Shown here piece after piece: positions 36,558 through 46,900 of a stretch of 64,000 bases of DNA (positions are counted from its first letter, which is position 1; every line of letters starts with the position of its first letter). Below the pieces are notes generated by a model. That model made no database searches. It was not told the origin of the DNA and saw nothing but the letters and a program-made list of their open reading frames with translations. The stretch covers positions 3,551,501 through 3,615,500 of the forward strand of contig CM049403.1 in NCBI GenBank assembly GCA_026929865.2, given 5' to 3'. Made by a program: the position numbers and the translations under genes. This stretch comes from Hyperoplus lanceolatus. Its lineage: Eukaryota; Chordata; Actinopteri; Uranoscopiformes; Ammodytidae.

Positions 36558-36885
36558 GGGTGGTAGAATGGACTAGAGGAAAGGTGGCCGACCAGTAACC
36601 ATAAGGTCGCTGGTTCGATCCCCGGCACCGGACAGGAGGGTGTCCGATCCGACCCGCTCTACTCGGTGGAAACGAGGCATTAGTTGTAAAACTAGTTGTG
36701 GCTGGTATTACGCCTTCGGTGCCCACCATCTCTACCATTGTGTCCTTGAGCAAGACACTTAACCCCCAAAACTGCTCCAGGACCCTGCGCTATGACCCCC
36801 TCCGAAGTGTGCACTTGAGAGGGGATATACGAAAAGACACATTTTAATGTGACCATTGACTAATAAAGTAACTTAACTTAACTGG
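36558..36885 (+). mobile_element. Second type of tRNA-derived SINE
   Basis: Head gtggccgaccagtaaccata then ggtcgctggttcgatcccc resembles a tRNA with a B box; body ttgtgtccttgagcaagaca; tail taataaagtaacttaactta. A 43-bp piece of the family C MITE end (36640-36682) interrupts it. Confidence 0.65.
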
Positions 36886-37152
36886 TATTGTTATTCATGG
36901 ACTGGGTTACACGTAACTGACAACCCTGACCATTCCGCTCACATACCACAGAATGCTAAATCCAAAGTGCTATAGTCAAGTGGTTGAAGTCTGATACAAT
37001 TTTCCAGTGGAAACTATGGAATTCACTTTCGGGCGCATACAAATAAAAATTGTAGAAAAATATGTTTTTTTTTGGTAGTACTTTAGATAAGAAAAAAGAG
37101 CAAATTCTCCTCCAACTCAAGGTTTTATATTTTCAGTTGCATAAATACAACA

Positions 37153-37388
37153 TACAGCTCTGGAAAAAAATAGGAGACCACTCAAAATGTTCAGTGTCTC
37201 TCATTTCACTATTTTTAGGCATATGTTTTAGTCGGATGAACAATTTGGTTTTATAATATGAACTACTGGCAACATGTTTACCTAATTCCAATACATTTTT
37301 TGTCAATAAGAGCATTTTCAATAAGTTATGTAGAGGTGAAGATTTAAGAAAAATCCAGACTGGTCTCTTAATTTTTTCCGTGGCTGTA
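37153..37388. mobile_element. Palindromic mariner-like MITE, family E copy 3
   Basis: Starts TACAGCTCTGGAAAAAAATA and ends ttttttccgtggctgta; same internal sequence as copy 1. Confidence 0.75.
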
Positions 37389-37427
37389 TTTCTAATAAAG
37401 GACGATGTGACAGAATTGTAAAAGGCA

Positions 37428-37870
37428 TAGCTCAACATTTTTACATTTTTAGTTTTTTACTTGGCTCGAAAAAGACGACCAAAACCAAACCTTTCCTGTA
37501 ACTGTGCGACCATTTTTCTGAAGAAGGGACATAGGTCGCTCATCCAGGTTAGCTTAACTCAAACACTGGTAGTCAAAGGGAGTGTTGGCTTACAGTCACA
37601 TAACTAAACGGTCCCTGTGTGCTAGTTGGGACTTGTTTATTCACCACGTTATGTTGTGCTCTATATGTTTTACACTTTGTTATTTTAGAATCAAATACAT
37701 ATGCTACTGGAACGAAACCAGAAACTGCCCGTGACAGCACTGTAAACCCACACCGCGGTGAAGTTAGTTTGAAGTTGGAGAAAGAGAAGTAGCAGCTGAT
37801 GAATGTCTGTCGAACATCCAACGTCAAACTAACTTCACCGCGGTGTCGGAATTTTTAACTATTCCTTTAA
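37428..37870. mobile_element. TTAA-type MITE, family H copy 2, with inner hairpin
   Basis: Right end ACTATTCCTTTAA and the body (atcaaatacatatgct) match 29850-30445; the left end is worn. A perfect 22-bp inverted repeat built on CACCGCGGTGAAGTTAGTTT lies at 37751-37772 and 37824-37845. Confidence 0.65.
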
Positions 37871-38062
37871 TAAGAACAGATCTCAGACAGAGGATGATTT
37901 ATATGTCTGTGAGCTTAAAAATATGTTTCATATGAACATCTTTCTCTCACATACTCAAATCACATGACTCATGTATAAGGAAGCAGAGCTGTACAACATG
38001 AGTGAACCAGCCGCAGCTCTTCATGCACACTGGTGGGGTGTCTGCTGGAAAGGAAGTGTTCT

Positions 38063-38210
38063 CTAAAGGGCAGGACACACCGGTCCGACTACCCGAAAAT
38101 GGAGTCTGCTGTTTCAGACGTCACGGCAGACACGGCAGACACCAAACAGATTTGTGTCCCCGCCCGACTCTCCGACGGCGATTATCGGGCCGGTGTGTCC
38201 TGGCCTTTAG
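38063..38210. mobile_element. Small MITE with 21-bp ends
   Basis: CTAAAGGGCAGGACACACCG and, reversed, CTAAAGGCCAGGACACACCG. 148 bp, non-coding. Confidence 0.7.
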
Positions 38211-39990
38211 GCAACGGCTTTACTTGGGCTATGTAATGCAAGCTAGGCATGCAGGTAGAGCTCAACCTGTTTCGGTTAGTTTAGTTAGCTTGAATCTCAA
38301 AGGGTACTTGTGTAGAGATCATCTAATGTTGTAATGCTCATACCCAAAGAAGGCAATAATCCCTGGCTATACAACAAATACTTCATTCCATTGTAATAAA
38401 ACTACCAAGTACACCGTCTCTCTCTTTGTTGCTGCTTTCAAACATAATCCTGCTTCTTCCTCAACTATACTACTCTATTAATGTCTTATTCTCCTGATAC
38501 TACCAGTATGATATTATAAATAAATCTTTGAATTTTGCTGGTCAATAAATGTCATTTCATGACCTTAAAACTCAATACAGTGTCATGCAATCTTAACGTA
38601 TGAAACAATTCAAATGTTCGGATTTTGGAGGCTCCAAAAACAGACGGCACCACAAACCAACTGACAGACTGAAAGTATCAGTAGAAGCACTGGAATATTA
38701 TTCCCACTTTAATGTATCTAGATATTACAGTAGACACTGCACAATCTTTAAAGCCACTGTGTGTAGAATTTGACAATTTCTATCTTAGGTTAAAGCAGCA
38801 AATTTGACTGGAGCAGCTTCCACCAGGACTGGCTCTTTTTTTCTACACATATCTAAAGCTAACGTTGAGACAGACGCTACAAATGATCTACACACAGTGG
38901 CTTGAGCATGTACCCTGCATATACTACGTTTACTACTGCATAACTGCAATACTAATTGTTCTATTGCTCAGCAATATACCGCTCAGGACAATAATTCATA
39001 TACCAGCATTATTACAAGGTATAGTACCATATAAAATGTTGCAACTACTGTTATTTTGATCATAAACTTAACTGGGGAAAACTTTTTTTGGACAATAAAT
39101 AGTCCATTCATATTTCAGTTGTTTTTCCAAGCGCACATGCCAGATGATTCTCCAGCATGCACTCATAACTTGTAACGTGTGCCCTTCTCATAAACAGTAG
39201 AATAGTACACTAATGAGTATGTTGACTTTTTGTAAATACTAGTGCTTGGTTTACACTTAACAGCACAGTTCGATTCGGTTCGGCACGGCATTTTCACTGC
39301 TGACAGTACCCTTGTTGGGGGCGGGGCAGGGGGGTTATGCCGGACGGCGATAAATACATATAGTCAATTGTTCAGAGCATGTAAAGTGCTGGCTGCAGCA
39401 GCTACGTAACTTTGACATCATAGTAGCGGGACACAGTATATCCCGATGATTAATCACACAGTAAACAAAGAGCTGCGTACTAACATCATTCTCAAAGACT
39501 CTTAACTCTTGCCAAGGCGGCTACATACTGTGGTTTATCTGTCGCATGGAAATAACCAACGGACTGTAGGACTGCAGTGTGTAGCTCCACCCCCTTCTGG
39601 GATGGTTTGGTACCCCAACGAAAGGGTGACAGAAATAAGTGCAGTACGGCTTTTCTTATTTTGGTCTAAACGCGTACAGTGAGTGTGTGCTGAGCTGGAC
39701 TGTACCGCAGCGCTCAGATGACACACGGCTAAAGCTACAGAGCATAAGGCTATGGGACAAGGGAAGTAGGAGTGCGCTAACTACCAGCCTCACATCATTT
39801 CCCCATGAAAACTCTCCGAGGAGCCAACAGGGGACTCTCATTAAAAGCTCAACATAACAAATAAATAGGCAGCAAAAAAAAACAATACTTATAATTTCTC
39901 ATTTAAACAACAGGATAGGACATACCACAGGAAAATATTCAGTTCATTCTTTTTGTCAACTGGATTTTTAAAGGTTTGACTCGCATTCAT
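38211..39990. other. Intergenic sequence with one degraded inverted-repeat region
   Basis: Around 39245-39720 the sequence has phrases like family C (gttcgattcggttcggcacg, gtgtgtagctccaccccctt, ggtttggtaccccaacgaaa) and appears to be a worn relative. The rest shows nothing recognisable. Confidence 0.35.
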
Positions 39991-40000
39991 TACTAAAGGG

Positions 40001-40376
40001 GAGATCACCTGTTATGATACATTATGAACCGTCCAGAGCCCTTAGGTCGTCTGGGACAGGTCTACTTACAGTCCCTAGAGTTAGGACTAAACGAGGAGAA
40101 GCAGCTTTTAGTTATTATGCACCACAAATCTGGAACAAACTCCCAGAAAACTTGAGGTCTGCTGCAACTCTCAGTTCTTTTAAAATCGAGTCTGAAGACT
40201 TTTTGATTTCCATTTTAACCTGCAATTTTCATTTTATTTACTTCTTTTATTCGCTTTTAAATGTCTTCTTATGTGTTTTATGTATTCTAATATTGCCCCT
40301 GTAAAGCACTTTGAGTGGCCTTGTGTCTGAATTGTGCTATATAAATAAGCTTGCCTTGCCTTGCCTATCCTGCAAC
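40001..40376 (+). mobile_element. L2-like LINE 3' end, copy 1
   Basis: ORF2 C-terminal frame reads RTKRGEAAFSYYAPQIWNKL then [14 protein letters not shown]. The 3' tail is cctgtaaagcactttgagtg ... gctatataaataagcttgcc, ending in CTTGC repeats. A second copy precedes scp2 exon 5. Confidence 0.8.
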
Positions 40377-40979
40377 ATATTTCTAATCAAATCCCTGAAC
40401 TCAACTGAAGCCATTAAGTATTTCACTAAATACTATATATATCTAGAGATGCCACTACTACAAATAACAGAGCATGGATTCTCATGGCTTCGGCCCCTAG
40501 CAGCTCTCAACATGGAAGATCCTTCTTGTCCTTAATGACAAATTCCTATAGTTTGGTAATTTGTTTTAAATGAATGAGTGAAATGGAAGATGGAATAGAA
40601 ACTGCTGAAGCCAGGCCAATAGACTTGTGGCCCAGAGTCATCCAATGGGATGTTACCATAAAGCACTAGATGAATGTGCACTGAGAAAAAGTAACACAGA
40701 CTGGTGGCCGCTGAAATAAAAGGGTTCGCTGTTCACTCCTCACGGCCCAGTTTAAATTTACACTCAGCAAGTTAAAACAGAACTTCATGTAGAACAAAAC
40801 CCACACATGCTGAACTTTTAACAACACTCACTTAATAACTAAATCATTTGTACTAAGAAAGACAGCTGTATGTTAGCTGGACTAATGTTTATAGGGGGGA
40901 AGACCACTGGGCCCTGTGCTGCTGTTTTGTTATTTCATGCAAACAGTTGCAGAGATTGTATATTGTGCTGGGAGGCCTT

Positions 40980-43900
40980 TCACTGCACAGTCTGGTATAA
41001 GTAACCTCTTTTATAGGCGCTGAGGGGATAGAAGGTGGCCACCACAAACTTGCCGTCGAAGGTGCGTCCCGTCAGCAGCCTCTGAGCCTCTTTGGAGTCA
41101 CTGGAGTTGGCGTATTCAACAAACACCTGATGGACACACAACAGAGAGAAGGAAGGGTGGATGGATGAGTGGCTGAGGATCTTTGATCTACAGTCTATGG
41201 GTGAGGATGTAGCTCTGATACACATCAAAGGAAAGTGAGGTTGTTAGATTATAATTTAGTACAAACACATAAATTAGCAGTGTCTTCATGAAGTTTGGTT
41301 TGCTAACTGTCCAATCAAGTATGCACATCTAACACAAAGTGGAGGTTAACTATGGGAAATAAAGGGTTATTTGTTACAATGAGAGGTCCCAGTAACTCCT
41401 TATCTTTACAGGTGGCTTTCAAAGAAACCACAGTCTAACCTGTCCTTTGCCCGGGTTCTCCTTGGGGATGAGCAGAGACACCACTGAGCCGTACTTCTGA
41501 CACTCCTCCTTCATGTCATCCAGGATGTCTGGCGGGAAACAAAGACAGACATGTTGGATTACTAACCCTCTACACACTGGTTAAAGGGTGCCGGTTTCTA
41601 GCGTTCTCTCTTCTGATTGGTAATTAGTAGTGGGAACCCCCGAAAAGTTTATTTGACGATCACATGCAGAGCGAGAGACAGAGATCGGCTTTCTGAAACG
41701 CGCACACTATATAAGTGATCACTGTATGAATAACACTTATATTAACATAAATACATCGCTTACTTCACCTTTAAGAACCAGCTAATGAATTCAGACATTC
41801 CCAAAGTCATCATTTAGACATCGGATAGATAAGATAGATAGATGTGACATACCTTCATACTCTTCTTCATTATGCAGGTGGCTGTCATCGATCAGGTTGA
41901 GCAGACGCAGGACAGGAGAGGGCAGCAGTACCAGGTCCTCAATGTGAGGAGCTGACAGATACATGAGGGTTAATGTGGTACACTGAGAGATGTGTATTCA
42001 TTATGCTGGGCGTCTTGAATATTGACACATACCAAAGGGAATACTGAAGAATGGGTTGAGCAGGGCAGTGTCAGCTGTGCATCTTTGCTTTGGATCGTTG
42101 AGAAGCATGCTGCAGACACAGTGAAACAACAGTCAAATGTAACTAGACGGCTATAGACAGGTTGCCTCAACATTTCGTTAGCCTCATAGCATAATTGCCT
42201 AAATCATATTTACTCTACATTGACTCTATTCTACAGTACATCTACTCTACTCTACATCTACTTTTCGTTAGCCTAATAGCATAATTGCCTAAGTCCTATT
42301 TTAAGGGTTATATAGTAGGGTAAAGTAGATGTAGAGTAAAAGTTGATTTAGGAAATTATGCTATGAGGCTAACGATTTCTGAAAGCTGTAGGTGCCCCTA
42401 TTTATTTATTTTTGTCTTCTTCTTTATTGATAAGAAGATCATACAACACACCAACTAAACTCACACAAGCTTGGGGGTCTGAGTTAAATGTAATGTGGAA
42501 CCATAGTGTTGTGAAACAATGTTTTCATGTCAGCATGTTTCTTGTAGCCTGGTGAGACCAGCCCGGATAGTGCGCTATAGCTTCACACTTGTTTCTCTTG
42601 AGTAGCTTAGTAGAAGTTAAAACCGAGCATCAGAATTGGGAAGAAAGGGGGTTGAAGTGACTTTTAACGTGGCATTGTTGTTGGGGACAACCGTGGCTCA
42701 GGTGGTAGAGCGGGTTGGCCAATGATCCAAGGGTTGGCGGTTCGATCCCCGCCCTGCCACCTGTGTCATGGTTGTTGTGTCCTTGGGCAAGACACTTCAC
42801 CCACCTTGCCTCGTGTGAATGTGTATGACGGCTGTATGTTTGAGGTGGTGGTCGGAGGGGCCGTAGGCCCTGAATGGCAGCCTGCCCCAGGGCAGCTGTG
42901 GCTACTATCGTAGTTTACCACCAACGGTATGACTGTGTGTGAATGAATGGAACCTGGAACCCTGTAAAGCGCTTTGAGTGCTTGGAAAAGCGCTATATAA
43001 ATCCAATCCATTATGGTGCAAAGTGCAACTGAAATCGAGACTCATCAGACCAGGCAAGTCCAATATTTTATTGTCCAATTTTGGTGAGCCTGTGCGAATT
43101 GTAGCTTCAGTTTCCTGTTGTTAGCTGACAGGAGTGGCACCCGGTGGGGTCTTCTGCTGCTGTAGCCCATCTGCTTCAAGTTTGGTCGTGTTGTGCGTTC
43201 AGAGATGGTATTCTGCATACCCTGGTTGTAACGAGTGGTTATTTGAGTTACTGCTGCGTTTCTATCATCTCGAACCAGTCTGCCCATCCTCCACTGACCT
43301 CTGACTTCAACAAGGCATTTTTCGTCCACACAAATGCCGCTCACTGGATATTTTTTCTTTTTCAGGCCATTCTCTGTAAGCCCTAGAGATGGTTGTGCGT
43401 GACAATCCCAGTAGATCAGCAGTTTCTGATATACTCTGACCAGCCCGTCTGGCACCCTCAACATTGCCATGTTCTAAGTCACTTAAAACCCCTTTCCTCC
43501 CGATTCTGAAGCTTGGTTTTAACTTCAATAGGTTGTCCTGTTCAGGTCTATATGCCTAAATGCATTGAGTTGCTGACATGTGATTGGCTGATAAGTTATA
43601 TGTGTTAACAAGAAAATTAACCGCTGTACCTAATAAAGTGGCTGGTGAGCAGTGTTGGGAATAACGCCGTTTAAAATAACGGCGTTAGGTAACGCCGTTC
43701 TTTTTTCAGTAACGGGGTAATCTAACTAATTACTTTTTCCGTTGTTACAACGCTGTTATCGTTACTGAATGTTAAATGTGGTGCGTTACTATGAATTGAT
43801 TGAATAAACTGTGTAATCCGAACGCACCCCTGGCTCCATACTACACAAACTGCTAGTGAGGAGACCGGTGGGTTAATAACAAGATAAGCGATTGTTATTT

Positions 43901-46900
43901 CTTATACTGTTTTAAGATGTGTTTTATTCAGTGTGGATGACATTATAACTGTCAGTTAGCGCCGTCACGTCAGTCAGCCGGAGCGCCTGTTTAGTGAAGT
44001 TTCTTTTTCTTTCTCTCTCTGTTGTGTGAGCGTGCGCGTTGCCGCAGTAACCACCTATCAATCCACAGTTGAAACGTGCTCTCCCTGAGTTTGTTTGCAT
44101 CACCCTTGTGAGTAAGTGCATGGAGTTTCCCGATCTCTATAAACTATAATTTATGCACGTAATTAAACAGCCGCGATTCGCCGGTTGCAACAGCTGTTTA
44201 GCGTGTCATCACGAGCCGAATATTGCTACTGTTATTTTCCTGGGATCTGTATGCTGCTGTGCATGTTAAAGAAGGAAATAAACATAGGATAAATCCTTAC
44301 TCCTCCTCTCATCGTCTCATGCTTCATAGTCTGACGTTTTTGGCCTTAAGTGGTGTTTTAGCCGACACCCCTGAAGTGAATCCAGTGATGTAGCAGATCA
44401 GCACGGTACATTCAGCAGTTTCCTCTACTACTTTTGTTGAGAACAAAATAGGCTAGGCCTACTTGAAGTGCAGGATAAACCTCTTGCTCAGCTGTTGATG
44501 TGCAATAAATATTGAAGGTTATGTAGCCTACAAGTAGGCCAACCTGTCTGTTCTACTCATTTCAACTGACTTGTGAAAACTGCTCAGAAAAATCCAAATT
44601 TGTTGACATACAGCAACTTTTTTTTTTTACAGTAGGCTAACGCAAATAGTTACTTTCCCTGGTAACGAGTTACTTCTATTATAAAATAATTCAGTTACTA
44701 ACTCAGTTACTTTTTGGAACAAGTAGTGAGTAACTATAACTAATTACTTTTTTAAAGTAACGTTCCCAACACTGCTGGTGAGTGTATATGAAATATATTT
44801 ATACTATTGTATTGTCATACATTGTGAAACTTCAAACAATAGACCAAACTGTTTTGACCTTAGTCTTGTGTAAGATAAAGTCAGGTTGTTAAAACTAAGA
44901 TAGTATGTATGTATGTACCGTGGACTAGTAGTGCCAACGTATGTTGTTATGTCTCATTATTCCAACCCTGAAAATCTATCACGTAGGGTGATTTTCGTGC
45001 GTTGATAGATTTTGCTATAACTTCTGGAGAATGACTGCATTCTCATTTAATCACAATCCCATTGCTGTATTGTTGTCTTGACTCATGTTTGCAATCATTA
45101 AAGATCTGTTTATTTTGTAATTAAACATTGTGTCATCTGGTATTAATTGCCTTATTCTCATCTTTCTATATTCTATATCATCTGATATTTCAATTCCACG
45201 ACATTGCACATTTACCTTTTGATAAGGTCTCTGAGGTGATAGACGGGGATTGCAGGGCACACCAGGCTGTTGTTGGCAAAAATATGGTCAACAATGGCAG
45301 CACAGTTTTCCTAAAGGAGAGAAGGCACTTTTCTTTATTCATTCAAAACATGGAAGACTGTTCTCCACTTGGTTAACTCAGGGCAACTATCATACCTATG
45401 TGTACATTTAATAACCTTCTTAAACGTCCACACATTTCTTTGATACCATCAAAATAAATCATATTGTCTCATGAAAGTTATTGCTAAATAACTAAATAAG
45501 TCAAAACCAAATATTCATCATCATCATCATCTTCAACCGCTTATCTGGAGTCAGTCACATATTTGAATTGATTATTCTTCTTTTAATCATCAAATCTATG
45601 ACTTTGAACCCTTTCTCGCTCCGCCAACTCTTCAAGCTAAAATGCAACTTTTTCTTTACATGAAGCCATACTAAGACCTTCTGATTCAGAGGTAGAGTCA
45701 CTGATTCTGTAGAACGCTTGTTGTCAAAATCAGTGAATATCTCCTCATGATCTGCTACCTGTCCGTACTGTGTGTTCACTGAAAGAAATCCAGTGTCAAA
45801 AGACAGCCTAGGCTCTGTAAGCGCGCATTTAGCTAGCTACAGCAGACCCCCCTTTGTTTACATACCATTTTACAGAGCAAGACTGTGTATTAATTAACAC
45901 CAGGTTATCTTGGCGAGGGGATATTCACTGATTTTGACAACAGGCATTCTCCAGAATCGCTGACTCCCACCTTTTTAATTGAATGAATATCATGTTATCT
46001 GAACCCTAAGAAAAGATCTTTGTGACATACCTTCCACTCCTTCGAGCGGACAGTGTCTTTGAGTTTGATTCCTGAGAGCATCTCCAGCAGGATGATGCCC
46101 AGGCTCCAGAGGTCCACCCCGGCCGTGCAGCCTGAGTCCAGCTCCAGCCCGGCCTGGGCCAGGCTGTTCTGGAGCTCTGCCTCTGGAGCACGGTACCCAT
46201 CTGTCTGGATGTACTTTACATCCTGGAGGAGGGGAGGGGAGGCAAAGAGGAGAGAGTTACTTTTACAGGACTCAGACGGGCACTCGTCAAGTGTGTTTAG
46301 AGCACCCCCCCCCCATAAAGACTCAGTCCATGTTGCAGCAGACCCAGTGTTAGAATCTGGCCCGGGGCGTTCTCTGCATGTCATTCCCCACTGCCCCCAT
46401 TTCATCTGTGTCTCTCCACACTGTCATTAAAGCATGGAAAATGCAACCAAAAAAAAGGCGAGGAGAAGAAAGAAATACAAGACTCATGTATCCTACTCCT
46501 CTCTCCCCGACCTTCCAGCCAGCAGCTCCACCCACCTGGTTTCCCTCCTTGAAGCTGAGGCCGAAGTCGATGAGCTTGAAGCACTCGTCGTCGGCGCTCC
46601 AGAGGATGTTGCGTGGCTTGAGGTCGGCGTGGACGTAGCCCTCCCTGTGAAGGAAGGCCAGAGCCTCCAGGATGTCTCTGGCACAGTGCTGCACCATCCA
46701 CATGGAGTGGCCCTGCTGGGGTCTGACAAACAATATCACGCCATCAAGTTAAAACTATACTGTATGTATGACAAAAACACATTTAGTGTATTAGCTACAC
46801 TACACACCTAGCTAAAAGTAATGCAAGCTAACACAACCGTCCTACAATAAATCCTCCCCGTTTCACGAAGGTTATAACGTTGGGCTACTGTTAGTACTGT

